Source: Lithacetigena sp037446255 [NCBI: Coprothermobacterota bacterium] (GTDB lineage: Bacteria > Coprothermobacterota > HKB111). From it: a DNA stretch of 33,452 nucleotides. The DNA is taken from contig JBBIIY010000007.1 in the NCBI GenBank assembly GCA_037446255.1, positions 1 to 33,452 on the forward strand, written 5' to 3'. Made by a program: the position numbers and the translations under genes. The notes below the pieces were generated by a model. That model searched no databases. It was not told where the DNA came from and saw only the letters and a list, made by a program, of their open reading frames with translations. The stretch's first letter is position 1. Each line of letters begins with the position of its first letter. Positions 1 through 9,422 of this stretch are shown piece after piece.

Positions 1-17
1 GTTAAATTTTTATGACA

Positions 18-3000
18 TCATATAATTGTGGTAATTCTGACACAATCGGGGGTAAGAAGACTGCTAAGGGCGAAGCGGGATTCGGGGCAGGATTTCAGGT
101 AATGATTGTTAAGGTCAATCTTTGCTTCCCAGCCTTCTTTTCTAAAATAAAGCTGTACCGGACAATCTCCCCGATAGTCCAGCAGTATCTGCTTCAAATC
201 TGTAAGGAGTTTGGCATCTTCAAAAGGTAAGGACAGTTGAAAACAAACTCTGTCTTCCTGTTTTTCCGCCCGGGTAGTGGTTATAGTTTCTATCCGATAC
301 AGTTTCTTCAGGTCTGCTTCTTCAATATACTCAACCAATTTACCTGCAAGAATGCTATCTATCTTATCTTCTTCTCTTTCCAACCTGACTTCCAGTATTA
401 AAAATCCCTTTTTATCAACAAGGGTAGAATATCTTTCATAATTTTGAGGCAAGACTAAAATTTCTGCTTCACCGGATAAGTCCAATAATCGGATTCTAAG
501 CAGGGGATTTCCTAATTTGCTTGTTTTCCTGCTAATTTCTACTATTTTACCCCCAATTCTGCTACTGTTACTCTCGGATGATAAAAGCTCGGAAATAAAA
601 ACAATATTTTTTTCTTCCCACAGATGGCGGTATCCCCTCAAAGGATGCCCGCTTACATAAACTCCTATCATCTCTTTTTCAAATTCCAACAACTCTTCTT
701 CGGTGTATCCCTTACCTTTACCGACTTCATCTTTAACTTCAATCACTCCCAAACCAAAAAGCGAGCCATTGCTTACATTAAGGCTGGCATAACCATTAGA
801 ACCATTGCGGCCTAGTTCTTTTAGTAAAACATTTCGGTTAATACCCAGGGAATCCATGGCACCGGCTTTTATCAGGGATTCCACTGATTTTTTATTAACA
901 CGGGCATTTTCCACCCGACTCAAGAAGTCCCTCAAGGAAGTAAAAGGTTTACTGCTTCTGGTTTCTATGATGACCTGGGCTGCTCCTTCACCTACATTTT
1001 TAATAGAGTACAGTCCAAATCTTATTCCCTTTTCAGTCAAGGAGAACCTTGCTTCCGAGAGAGAAATATCGGGAGGAAGCACCGGGATATTCATAATCAG
1101 AGCTTCTTCGGTATAAAGAGCTATCCTGTCGTGGCTTCCTTCTTCATTTCTCATCAGAGCAGTCAGAAACTCCCCGGGATAGTTAGCTTTCAGGTATGCA
1201 GTACGATAGGAAGTAAAAGCATAAGAGGCGGCGTGGGCTTTATTGAAACCGTAATTGGAAAAAGCTTCTATGAGCTGGAAAAGTCTGGTGGCTTCTTCTT
1301 TCTTTACGCCAGTGTGAGCCATGGTTCTTTCAATAAAATCTTTTTTCATCGCCTCTATCACTGCTGCTTTCTTTTTCCCGATGGCTGCTCTCAGATTGTC
1401 TGCTTCACTTAAACTGTAACCAGCTACATTTCTAACCATCTCTATCACCTGCTCCTGATACACCACCACCCCATAGGTTTCGGTAAGAGTTTCCCGGAGT
1501 GCTTCGTGAGGATATTCAACCTTCTTCTTACCTTTTTTCCGGGCTAAAAACTCTTTTATCTGTTCCATGGGGCCCGGGCGATAGAGGGCTAAAAGTATCA
1601 TTATATCGGATATATTGCTGGGATTTAACTCCCGAAGAACCCGTCGCATACCAGCAGATTCTAACTGGAAAACCCCTATGGTGTTGGCCTTTTTTAAAAG
1701 GTTAAAGGTTTTCTGGTCATCAAAAGGGATTTCTTCCAGAGAAAAATCAGGGTTTTTCATTCTTATCAGGTCTTCGGTTTCTTTCATAACTGTAAGGGTG
1801 CGAAGCCCCAGAATGTCAATTTTTAATAGGCCCAAGGCTTCCAGTGAACTCATATCGTACTGGGTGAGCAGGCCGGTATTGGAGGTCTGCAAAGGTACTA
1901 AATCAGTTATATCTCCCTCATAGATAACTACTCCGGCAGCGTGGGTGGAGGGATGCCTGGGTCTGCCTTCTACCCGCAAAGATAGATCCATTAACTCCCG
2001 GTATTTCCCTTCGCTCTGGTAAAGATTCTTAAGCTCCGGGACATCTTCCAGGGCGGACTTCAGGCTGGAGCCAAAAGGTATGCGTTTGGCAATCCTGTCC
2101 ACTTCGTTTAAGGGGATGGAAAGCACCCTGCCCACATCTCTGATGGCTCCCCGAGCTTTCATGGTACCAAAAGTGATAATCTGGGCTACGGATTTTTCCC
2201 CATATTTTTCTCTCAAATAATTAATGACCTCTTCCCTGCGGTTGTAACAAAAATCTATGTCTATATCAGGAAGGGCTATTCTGGAAGGATTGAGAAACCT
2301 TTCAAAAAATAAGCCGTACTTCAGTGGGTCAATATTGGTAATGTTCAGGGCATAGGATACCAAACTGCCACTGCTGGAACCCCGTCCGGTACCCACAGGA
2401 ATATCCCTTTCCTTGGCAAAGTTAACGAAATCGGCCACAATCACAAAATAGCCTTCAAAACCCATACTGTTTATGATGGAAAGTTCATATTCCACCCTTT
2501 CGGCGGCTCCTGCTGGTAAAAGTAAACCGTACCTTTTCGTAAGCCCTTTATTCACTAAGTGTTTTAAATATTCAGCCTGTGAAGTAAAAGGTTCGGGAAG
2601 AGGATGCCGGGGAAGCCGGGGAGTATATGGGGGTAGGGTATAACTAATTTTTTCCACTACCTCGCAGGTGTTGGTTATGGCTTCGGGCAGGTCACCAAAA
2701 AGACTGCTCATTTCATCTTTAGACTTCAGGTAGAACTCTTCCCCTTCAAATTTAATTTTGGGGTTATCCACGGTAGAGCCTGTGCCAATAGCCAGCAAAC
2801 AAAGATGTGCCAGAGAATCCCTTTTGTTGAGATAATGGACATCGTTAGTGGCTATAAGTTTTATATTCAGCTCTTTACTTATTTTTACAAGGTCGTTTTC
2901 AATTTGCTGTTGTTCTTTAAGCCCATGCCGCTCCAGTTCCAGGTAAAAATCGTCTCCAAAAAGAGTTTTATAAAAAGAGGCGCTTTCTCTGGCACCTTTA

Positions 3001-3458
3001 TAATTACCCGAAAGCAGTTTATGGGGTATTTCTCCTGCCAGGCAAGCCGAGAGGGCTATAAGACCTTTATGGTGTTTTTGTAGAATCTCTTTATCTATCC
3101 TGGGCTTATACCAGAATCCATCTACCTGCGAGATGGTGGAGAGTTTTACCAGATTCTGGTAGCCTTCGGCATCTTTTGCCAGCAGAACCAGATGGTGAAA
3201 ATCATCATCTTCTCTGGGAATATGGTTGCTAATGAGACGGGGAGCCTGATATGCTTCAATACCCAGAATCGGTTTTATTCCTTCTTTCAGACACTCTCGC
3301 GAGAATTCCACCAATCCATATAAAACACCATGGTCGGTAATCGCCAGGGAGTTATAACCTGAGGCCTTACTCTTTTTGATTAACTCCTTTAAAGGGCAGA
3401 ATCCATCAAGTAAACTATAGTCGCTATGTACATGTAGATGGGTAAAATCCACTATCAT
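18..3458 (-). CDS. dnaE: DNA polymerase III alpha subunit, DnaE type
   Basis: Replicative DNA polymerase catalytic subunit, 1146 aa, close to the usual DnaE length. It is DnaE rather than PolC: the PHP domain is at the extreme N-terminus (HLHVHSDYSLLDG near residue 7, ITDHG near 40) with no inserted exonuclease. The palm carries GTGRGSSSGS (356-365), PDIDIDF (397-403, catalytic D398 and D400) and KIDILGL with the third aspartate D548. A helix-hairpin-helix region and a C-terminal OB-fold (about 985-1065, GGKIVEISRKTSKLGNPLL) follow. The ATG lies only 2 nt from an AGGAG, so the GTG two codons later (3452) has better spacing and would give the more typical start MDFTHLHVHS. The stop codon is inside the window, so the gene is complete. 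It is last in the minus-strand block and separated from gatB by a repeat-bearing spacer. Confidence 0.96.
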   Translation of the reverse strand: MIVDFTHLHVHSDYSLLDGFCPLKELIKKSKASGYNSLAITDHGVLYGLVEFSRECLKEGIKPILGIEAYQAPRLISNHIPREDDDFHHLVLLAKDAEGYQNLVKLSTISQVDGFWYKPRIDKEILQKHHKGLIALSACLAGEIPHKLLSGNYKGARESASFYKTLFGDDFYLELERHGLKEQQQIENDLVKISKELNIKLIATNDVHYLNKRDSLAHLCLLAIGTGSTVDNPKIKFEGEEFYLKSKDEMSSLFGDLPEAITNTCEVVEKISYTLPPYTPRLPRHPLPEPFTSQAEYLKHLVNKGLTKRYGLLLPAGAAERVEYELSIINSMGFEGYFVIVADFVNFAKERDIPVGTGRGSSSGSLVSYALNITNIDPLKYGLFFERFLNPSRIALPDIDIDFCYNRREEVINYLREKYGEKSVAQIITFGTMKARGAIRDVGRVLSIPLNEVDRIAKRIPFGSSLKSALEDVPELKNLYQSEGKYRELMDLSLRVEGRPRHPSTHAAGVVIYEGDITDLVPLQTSNTGLLTQYDMSSLEALGLLKIDILGLRTLTVMKETEDLIRMKNPDFSLEEIPFDDQKTFNLLKKANTIGVFQLESAGMRRVLRELNPSNISDIMILLALYRPGPMEQIKEFLARKKGKKKVEYPHEALRETLTETYGVVVYQEQVIEMVRNVAGYSLSEADNLRAAIGKKKAAVIEAMKKDFIERTMAHTGVKKEEATRLFQLIEAFSNYGFNKAHAASYAFTSYRTAYLKANYPGEFLTALMRNEEGSHDRIALYTEEALIMNIPVLPPDISLSEARFSLTEKGIRFGLYSIKNVGEGAAQVIIETRSSKPFTSLRDFLSRVENARVNKKSVESLIKAGAMDSLGINRNVLLKELGRNGSNGYASLNVSNGSLFGLGVIEVKDEVGKGKGYTEEELLEFEKEMIGVYVSGHPLRGYRHLWEEKNIVFISELLSSESNSSRIGGKIVEISRKTSKLGNPLLRIRLLDLSGEAEILVLPQNYERYSTLVDKKGFLILEVRLEREEDKIDSILAGKLVEYIEEADLKKLYRIETITTTRAEKQEDRVCFQLSLPFEDAKLLTDLKQILLDYRGDCPVQLYFRKEGWEAKIDLNNHYLKSCPESRFALSSLLTPDCVRITTII

Positions 3459-3581
3459 ATCTCCTGTATTCCGTTATTATTATAAAGCATTAAAAAGGGG
3501 TTGATACGACTTTGCCAATTATTGTGAAAAACTATTATGTAAATTTAAAGAGGGTGTGGAGGGAACAGAAAAAATCCATAT

Positions 3582-3704
3582 AATAAATCAGAAACGGTCT
3601 GAATTATCGCAACGACAAACATAGATGGATACAAAATAATCAATCAAATAAATCAGAAACGGTCTGAATTATTGATGTAGAAAGATAGAAACGGTCTTGA
3701 TTAT
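3582..3704. repeat. Three short direct repeats between gatB and dnaE
   Basis: Two perfect 26-bp copies (3582-3607 and 3647-3672) share the core CAGAAACGGTCTGAATTAT with starts 65 bp apart. A third, degenerate copy with core AGAAACGGTCTTGATTAT lies at 3687-3704. The core has dyad symmetry (TCAGA-AACGG-TCTGA), so it may be a protein site or a small hairpin. Only three copies exist, spacing is unequal and no cas gene is nearby, so it is not called a CRISPR array. Confidence 0.7.
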
Positions 3705-3727
3705 CTGAATTGTTTAATCTGTGTAAT

Positions 3728-5170
3728 TTATTTAAGAAGGGTGAGTTCCTTCTTTAAAAGCCTGGAAATTTCAGCTGGCTGGGCTTTTCCTGAACTTTGC
3801 TTCATTACCTGCCCTAAAAGATAATTAAAGGACTTTTCCTTTCCCCCCAGGTATTCCAGCACGGTTTTTTCCTCGGACTTGAGAACCTTATGAATTATAA
3901 CCTGCAATTCCTGTTCACTTAAAAAAGGCATTTTCTCTTTATTTAAAATATCTACCAATTCAATTTTTTCCGATAAACACTTTTTAAGTGCTTCGCGGGC
4001 GAGGTTACGGGTAACTTCTCCTGTTTTTACTTTCATAATCAGGCTTCCTAACTCCCGGGGAGTGATATATAAATCTGTAAAAGTGCGGCTGTCTTTGGCC
4101 ACCGATAGAACTTCGTTGATAATCCAGGAGGAAGATTCAATTAAATCTCCGGTTTCCTCTCTTACTTTCTGGAAAAAAGCATAAATACCCGGCTCCTGGG
4201 TTAAAATCTCTGCCTGGTCTTCCCGTAAACCTTCTTTCATCAGGTCATTTTTAAGCGTCTGCGGCAGTGGTGTTAATTTTCCCCTGATTTCTTCTATATA
4301 AGAAGGTTTCAGGGTAAATCGGGGTATATCCGGGTCGGGAAAGTAGCGGTAATCGGAAGCATCTTCTTTCCTTCTTTGAGATACGGTGATGCCTTCTTTT
4401 TCCAGGTACCCCCTGGTTTCCTGCACAATAATCTTGCCTTCCGATAACAATTTATTCTGCCTGTGTGCTTCGTAAGTCAGGGCTTTTTCCATAAAACGAA
4501 AAGAGTTAAGGTTTTTTATCTCTACCTTTCTGCCCGGGTTACCTTTTTCATCGGGCAAGGAGACATTTACATCCACCCGCATAGCGCCTTCCTCCATATG
4601 AGCCTCGCTTATCCCGAGGAACCTGATGGCTTTCTGAAATTCTTCGAGGAACTTCCTTCCCTCCAAGGGAGTGCTTCTAAAGGGGTGAGTAACTACCTCC
4701 AGCAAAGGTATGCCACTGCGGTTAAAGTCAACATAAACGGTTTTAGCTCCTTTTAATCTGCCTTCTGGATAAACCAATTTGGCGGTATCTTCTTCCAGAT
4801 GGACATCTTTTATTTTCACCGTTAATTCCTGATGGTTAGTCCTGAAGGTAAAGCATCCTTCTTCACCCAGCAAGCTGTGGTGCTGTGAAATCTGGTAATT
4901 TTTAGGCATATCAGGATAAAAATAGTTTTTACGGGAAAAAGTCAGGGTAGGAGCAATAGAAGCCTTAACAGCCAGGGCCAGCTTCAAAGCCAGTTCCAAA
5001 GCGGCTTTATTGGGTGAGGGCAGGCTTCCCGGGTGTCCGGTGCAGATAGGGCATATGTAACTGTTTGGTTGTTTCAGGGAAAGGCGGTAGGGTGGAATGG
5101 GGCAGGAGCAAAACAGTTTGCTTCGGGTGTTAAGTTCTATGTGTATTTCCAGCCCGATAAAGATATCCAT
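3728..5170 (-). CDS. gatB: Asp-tRNA(Asn)/Glu-tRNA(Gln) amidotransferase subunit B
   Basis: GatB, the kinase/tRNA-binding subunit of the GatCAB complex that amidates Glu-tRNA(Gln) and/or Asp-tRNA(Asn) using ammonia delivered from GatA. It has 480 aa, the normal family length. The N-terminus shows GLEIHIELNT, then the four zinc-binding cysteines C21, C23, C40 and C43 (CSC and CPIC), then ATP-site segments (EDTAKL, DFNRSGIPLLEVVT, EGAMRVDVNVS, EIKNLNSFRFME). The C-terminal third is the helical YqeY-like domain that holds tRNA. Only a weak ribosome binding site precedes the ATG. It is separated from gatA by a 239-bp spacer filled by a palindromic repeat, unlike the tight gatCAB clusters of many Bacillota. 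Confidence 0.96.
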   Translation of the reverse strand: MDIFIGLEIHIELNTRSKLFCSCPIPPYRLSLKQPNSYICPICTGHPGSLPSPNKAALELALKLALAVKASIAPTLTFSRKNYFYPDMPKNYQISQHHSLLGEEGCFTFRTNHQELTVKIKDVHLEEDTAKLVYPEGRLKGAKTVYVDFNRSGIPLLEVVTHPFRSTPLEGRKFLEEFQKAIRFLGISEAHMEEGAMRVDVNVSLPDEKGNPGRKVEIKNLNSFRFMEKALTYEAHRQNKLLSEGKIIVQETRGYLEKEGITVSQRRKEDASDYRYFPDPDIPRFTLKPSYIEEIRGKLTPLPQTLKNDLMKEGLREDQAEILTQEPGIYAFFQKVREETGDLIESSSWIINEVLSVAKDSRTFTDLYITPRELGSLIMKVKTGEVTRNLAREALKKCLSEKIELVDILNKEKMPFLSEQELQVIIHKVLKSEEKTVLEYLGGKEKSFNYLLGQVMKQSSGKAQPAEISRLLKKELTLLK

Positions 5171-5193
5171 TATTTTTTCACAACTTATTATCT

Positions 5194-5360
5194 GTCATTA
5201 CGAGCACCTGAAAGGCGCGTGTTAATCTCATCATTTTCCCCTCACCCTACCCTCTCCGTTCCTGGGAGAGGGTAATAGGAGAAAATCTCCCTGCCAAGAG
5301 AGGGATAAAACCCATAAAAGATGAGATTGCTTCGTCGCCTTTAAGTCTCCTCGCAATGAC
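5194..5360. repeat. REP/MITE-like palindromic element with a nested repeat
   Basis: The outer arms are inverted copies of one another: 5194-5233 begins GTCATTACGAGCACCTGAAA, and 5320-5360, read on the minus strand, begins GTCATTGCGAGGAGACTTAA. Both run through an AAGGCG block to end in ATCTCATC. The inside carries a second repeat type (CCCTCACCCTACCCTCTCC and its partial inverse GGAGAGGGT). The outer sequence belongs to the widespread GTCATTGCGAGGAG dispersed-palindrome family (family assignment from memory). It sits between gatA and gatB and may act as a processing or attenuation structure in that transcript. Confidence 0.75.
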
Positions 5361-5409
5361 CAAGAAAAAGGGAAGCTTCTCGTAATTACAAAGAAAATAG
5401 GTATTTGCG

Positions 5410-6861
5410 CTACGATTGAATAATAACATTTTTTATCCTATCAACAATAACAGGTGGTGGAAAATCCCCCCGTTCCCGTTCTAACATCAAGGCGGCACTC
5501 AAAATCTGTTCTTCTTCAAAGTGCCTGCCAATAAGCTGTACCCCCACAGGAAGACCATTGTTAAGAGATAGGGGTAAGCTAACCGCTGGCAGACCAGCCA
5601 GGTTAACCGGGATGGTAAACAGATCAGCCTTATACATCTGCAAGGGATCCTCGGCTTTAGCACCAATCTTGAAAGGCAAAGTGGGCGTGGTGGGCATCAG
5701 TATTAAATCTACTTCTCCAAAAGCCAAACGAAAATCCTCACGGATTAAAGCACGGACTTTCAGGGCTTTCAGGTAATAGGCATCGTAATAACCGCTACTC
5801 AGGGCAAAAGTGCCCAGGAGGATTCTTCTTTTAACTTCCTTGCCCAAACCCCTGCCCCGCGTGTTTTCCACCATCTCGGCATAATTTTCTCCTTTACCTC
5901 TTTCACCATACCTTAACCCGTCAAAACGGGCCAGATTAGATGAGGCTTCGGATGAGGCCAGTATATAATAAATTGATAAACCGTATTTAATATGAGGTAG
6001 GTGAACCTCTTTTACAGTTACATCCAAACCCTTAAAAATACTGATGGCCTTATTAAAAGTATCCTTAATACCGGCGTCCACCCCTTCTTCCAATAAATCG
6101 GGGCAGTAGCCAATCACCAATGGCTTTAAGTTTTTACCAGGATAGTTTACAGGTGGGCAGGAAGAAGTGGTAGGGTCATTTTCGTCCCTACCTCCAATTA
6201 CGCTCAAGGCTAACCAGATATCTTCAACATTTTTCGCTATAGGCCCTATCTGGTCCAGGGAAGAGGCGAAAGCCACCAGTCCATAACGGGAAACTCGGCC
6301 ATAAGTTGGTTTAAACCCTACCACGCCACAGAAAGCTGAAGGCTGCCTTATAGAACCCCCGGTATCCGAACCGAAAGCTAAAGGAGTCGTCCCCGAAGCT
6401 ACCGCAGCTGCAGAACCACCCGAAGAACCTCCGGGAACACGAGTCAAATCATAAGGGTTCCTGGTGGTCTGGTAGGCAGAGTTTTCGGTAGAGGAACCAA
6501 AGGCAAACTCATCCATATTGGTCTTCCCCAGGATCAAGGCCCCTTCTTTCTTTAGAAGCTCCACCACGGTGGCGTCAAAAGGTGGTTTATAATTCTCCAA
6601 AACCCTGGAGGCACAGGTGGTCCGTAGACCTCTAACATTAATATTGTCTTTGAAGGCTATCGGAACACCAACCAGCCTTCCATCAGGGTTTTTTTCTAAA
6701 TTGAGCGCTTCTTTCTTGAGTTCTTCATAGGGTTTTAAAGAAATAAAGGCTTTAATTTTATCTTCAAGTTTTTCAACTCTCGCCCAATAATCATCTAAAA
6801 TTTCTAAGGGGGAAAACTTTCTTTCTTTAATGCCCTTTACGATATCTCTAACGGTTAGCAT
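5410..6861 (-). CDS. gatA: Asp-tRNA(Asn)/Glu-tRNA(Gln) amidotransferase subunit A
   Basis: GatA, the glutamine amidase that releases ammonia for GatB. It has 483 aa, standard length, and belongs to the amidase-signature family. The Ser-cisSer-Lys triad is visible: K71 in GVPIAFKDN, S146 in GGSSGGSAAA, and the nucleophile S170 in GSDTGGSIRQP. Further landmarks are KTNMDEFAFGSSTENSAY and FCGVVGFKPTYGRVSRYG. It starts 6 nt after the gatC stop, so the two are clearly co-transcribed and probably translationally coupled, as there is no clear Shine-Dalgarno. The 3' end is followed directly by the palindromic repeat. Confidence 0.97.
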   Translation of the reverse strand: MLTVRDIVKGIKERKFSPLEILDDYWARVEKLEDKIKAFISLKPYEELKKEALNLEKNPDGRLVGVPIAFKDNINVRGLRTTCASRVLENYKPPFDATVVELLKKEGALILGKTNMDEFAFGSSTENSAYQTTRNPYDLTRVPGGSSGGSAAAVASGTTPLAFGSDTGGSIRQPSAFCGVVGFKPTYGRVSRYGLVAFASSLDQIGPIAKNVEDIWLALSVIGGRDENDPTTSSCPPVNYPGKNLKPLVIGYCPDLLEEGVDAGIKDTFNKAISIFKGLDVTVKEVHLPHIKYGLSIYYILASSEASSNLARFDGLRYGERGKGENYAEMVENTRGRGLGKEVKRRILLGTFALSSGYYDAYYLKALKVRALIREDFRLAFGEVDLILMPTTPTLPFKIGAKAEDPLQMYKADLFTIPVNLAGLPAVSLPLSLNNGLPVGVQLIGRHFEEEQILSAALMLERERGDFPPPVIVDRIKNVIIQS

Positions 6862-6867
6862 TGACGG

Positions 6868-7152
6868 TTATTCGCTGGTTATAGGAGGTGATTTCAAATA
6901 ATCCCCCTCTATCTCGGGAAAATTCTTGATAATATCATCTCTATTGGTGAAGGGCATTTCCCGGTCTTCCCTCAGGATAAGTTCCTGGGGATGAAAGTTT
7001 AAAGAGTCAGGATTTATAAAAGAGGTATCGTCAATCTCCCGTAATTGGTCAAAATATTTAATAACCATGAACACTTCTTTTTCCAGTATTTTTTCTTCCT
7101 CTTCGCTTACCTTTAGAGAAGCCAGTTTCAGAAGATTCCTAAGGTTTTTCAT
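6868..7152 (-). CDS. gatC: Asp-tRNA(Asn)/Glu-tRNA(Gln) amidotransferase subunit C
   Basis: GatC, the small subunit that wraps around GatA and stabilises the GatCAB complex. It has 94 aa, the usual size. Typical features are the N-terminal LLKLASLKVSEEEEKILEKE helix, a central YFDQLREID segment and the acidic LREDRE region. Its ATG overlaps the last 14 nt of the upstream propeller/SLH gene, implying coupled translation. gatA follows after 6 nt. Assignment rests on family pattern plus gatA next door. Confidence 0.93.
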   Translation of the reverse strand: MKNLRNLLKLASLKVSEEEEKILEKEVFMVIKYFDQLREIDDTSFINPDSLNFHPQELILREDREMPFTNRDDIIKNFPEIEGDYLKSPPITSE

Positions 7153-9394
7153 TTCTCAACCTCATAAGTATGGTAGTTGCTTCAGCCCTACTCAAGGGAA
7201 AGTGGGGGAGGAAGTTGCCTGCAGGGGTTCCCATAAAGATTCTTTCGCGATGGACAGCTTCAATAAGCAAATAGTAGGGATAGGTGGAAGCCACATCCTT
7301 GAAAGATGGTTTGGATGGCTGCTGAAAAGGCAATTTTAAAGCCAGGGCTACCCACTCGGCAGATTCTTCCCTCTTTATTTCGCTACCTGGATTGAACCTC
7401 CCACCAGCTATCAAGATTTTTCTTTTTACCAGTTCCTCAATAAAAGGAGAAGCCCAGTGAGTCAGTGGCACATCGGTAAATGAAGAATATATGGGCTTTC
7501 CTGGAACTATATTGAGTGCTTTAATTAGCATGACTGCAAATTGCGCCCGGGTGGTTATATGATTGGGTTTAAAACTTCCGTCTGGAAAACCAGCCACTAT
7601 GCCTTTTACTTGTGCGTTTTCGATTATACGCCTTATTGAGTGGAAGGTAGTATCATAGAAAATGGACCGGGAAAGAGTATTGAAACCGCCTATAAATAAC
7701 CCATTGGAAGTCCCCAGATAAACCCTGTTTCCATCTCTTAAAAATGATAGCACGGTGGAAGAAGGCAGTCCATCACGCGGGTTAACTCCCCTTGTAGTAC
7801 CGTATATGTTGTCCTGAAGGTAAAAACCATTTTCAGTTAAATAAAAAATATAATCTTCATCTTCATCTAACTTTAAAATATTGGCTGAAAAGGGCAGGTT
7901 ATAACTGGAAAAGGTTGAATTGGTTAGGTTAAGTTCCAAAACAGATTTACCGGTAGATACAAGAAGCCCTTTTTGAGTAGATATAATACTTCTTATGGGA
8001 GAAGTGGGGGCTCCGGTAAAGGTAATCCTGGTAAAATCGGCAGACTGCTGGGTCTTTCGGTAAAGACCGTTCACAGTACCTGCATAAAGAATATCTTCTT
8101 TTAGAAAAAGTGATATGGCATCTTTTAGAAAATAAGAGTCAAACCTCCTTTTTAGTGGCTCATACATCTGAACTCCCAGCTTGGTAGCCAGAATAATTTT
8201 GTCTTCATGTACTAATAGATCTAATACCTGATTATGGAACAGCCCCTTGCGGACATCAAAAGATTCCAATACTTTTTTCTGAGTTATACTGTAACGATAC
8301 AATCCATTGTTGGTAGCTATATAGCAATCGTCATTTGATTGAACTATATCATTAACCTCAACCTCTTTTATGATTTCGCTGAGATAATTTAACTCTTCAT
8401 CAAAAACAAAAAAACCATTAGCAGTACCGATAAAAAGGTCGGATTTATTTTTGCTTAGCATAGTTATACGGTTGGAAGTAAGCGGACTCAAACTGGCAAA
8501 TACCGCCCGGCTAAACAGGTTGTTCCTATTCATCCTTACCGCACCCTTGCTGGTTCCGGCAAAGATAAAACCGCTACCTACTTCAATCGTTTGTATTTCA
8601 GTGCTTATTACTTCAGGGGGTAGGTTCAAGTTTTGTACCAGCAAGTCCAGATTGGCTATTCTTAAACCTCTCTGAGTTCCTATATAAATCAGTCCGTCGG
8701 AAATCTTGAGAGATAATATTACGCTTACGGGGAGTCCTTCTTTAACCCCTAAAAACCGCGTCTCTGCTGTTTCGGGTTTATACCTGATAAGTCCCTGCGA
8801 GGTTCCCAGATAAATAAAATCGGAACTTGTTTCCAGGGCAATCACGCTCCCCTTAAAACCTGGTATTTCTATTTTTTTCAGAGCTTTCGTTAAGAGAGTA
8901 AGTTCGTATAAACCCAAGGGGGTGGCTATGTAAAGGTTGCCCTTTCTTTCCTTGAGCTCATTTACCTGAAGTACGGGGAAGCCGGGTAGTCGGGTGAATA
9001 TTCTTTTATCGTAAAAATACAGCCCGGAAGAAGTCCCCGTGAAAAAACCATCCTTTCCTTTATATAGGGCTGTTATGGTGGTATCATCTAAACCATTGGC
9101 CTGGTCATAAATATTTTTTAGGCTGCCCAGCCTGTCCAGTAATACCAATCCCCCTTGCATGGTTCCAGCAAAAACTCCTTCCTCGTGAGGATACAGGTAA
9201 AGAATCTCCATGGAAGTAAGACCATCAAGGGAGGTTATATTGATTCGTCTTCCTGTATTAGCTTCATACCTTACCAGACCACCGGTAGTAGCTGCCCACA
9301 GATAATTGTGGTGGAAAAGTAAATGACGGGTATTATCGTAACTATAAAGAAGTTTAGGGGTCTGCCCGTAAGTTGAATGGGGAGTAATCAGCAA
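7139..9394 (-). CDS. Secreted beta-propeller protein with C-terminal SLH domains
   Basis: At least 751 aa. Residues about 20-580 contain many short propeller-type repeats (LYIATPLGLY, IYIGTQRGLRI, LFIGTANGFFVF, CYIATNNGLYRY, LYAGTVNGLYR, VYLGTSNGLF), similar to the Reg_prop repeats of sensor propellers. Residues about 593-751 hold three S-layer-homology motifs (GIVAGFPDGSFKPNHITTRA, FTDVPLTHWASPFI, FKDVASTYPYY...LSRAEATTILMRL), which normally anchor proteins to cell-wall polymers. The only canonical start in the open frame is TTG at 9394, but 12 in-frame codons upstream (from 9430) add a basic-hydrophobic segment that makes a good signal peptide (KFRIITVFVLLLLLITPHS). The true start is therefore probably further upstream and non-canonical, or a base is missing near 9430. 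It lies between dnaN and gatC and overlaps gatC by 14 nt. Ligand and role are unknown. Confidence 0.85.
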   Translation of the reverse strand: MLITPHSTYGQTPKLLYSYDNTRHLLFHHNYLWAATTGGLVRYEANTGRRINITSLDGLTSMEILYLYPHEEGVFAGTMQGGLVLLDRLGSLKNIYDQANGLDDTTITALYKGKDGFFTGTSSGLYFYDKRIFTRLPGFPVLQVNELKERKGNLYIATPLGLYELTLLTKALKKIEIPGFKGSVIALETSSDFIYLGTSQGLIRYKPETAETRFLGVKEGLPVSVILSLKISDGLIYIGTQRGLRIANLDLLVQNLNLPPEVISTEIQTIEVGSGFIFAGTSKGAVRMNRNNLFSRAVFASLSPLTSNRITMLSKNKSDLFIGTANGFFVFDEELNYLSEIIKEVEVNDIVQSNDDCYIATNNGLYRYSITQKKVLESFDVRKGLFHNQVLDLLVHEDKIILATKLGVQMYEPLKRRFDSYFLKDAISLFLKEDILYAGTVNGLYRKTQQSADFTRITFTGAPTSPIRSIISTQKGLLVSTGKSVLELNLTNSTFSSYNLPFSANILKLDEDEDYIFYLTENGFYLQDNIYGTTRGVNPRDGLPSSTVLSFLRDGNRVYLGTSNGLFIGGFNTLSRSIFYDTTFHSIRRIIENAQVKGIVAGFPDGSFKPNHITTRAQFAVMLIKALNIVPGKPIYSSFTDVPLTHWASPFIEELVKRKILIAGGRFNPGSEIKREESAEWVALALKLPFQQPSKPSFKDVASTYPYYLLIEAVHRERIFMGTPAGNFLPHFPLSRAEATTILMRLRNEKP

Positions 9395-9422
9395 TAGTAG
9401 AAGTACAAATACCGTAATTATT

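Noticed and set aside
2764-2772. TTATCCACG, close to a canonical DnaA box
   Set aside because: Single copy inside the dnaE coding sequence with no cluster; expected by chance.
3582-3704. CRISPR-like array
   Set aside because: Only two exact repeats plus one degenerate copy, very unequal spacers (39 and about 14 bp) and no cas genes.
5247-5429. 60-aa minus-strand reading frame
   Set aside because: It is the translation of the palindromic repeat and overlaps the end of gatA; no coding support.
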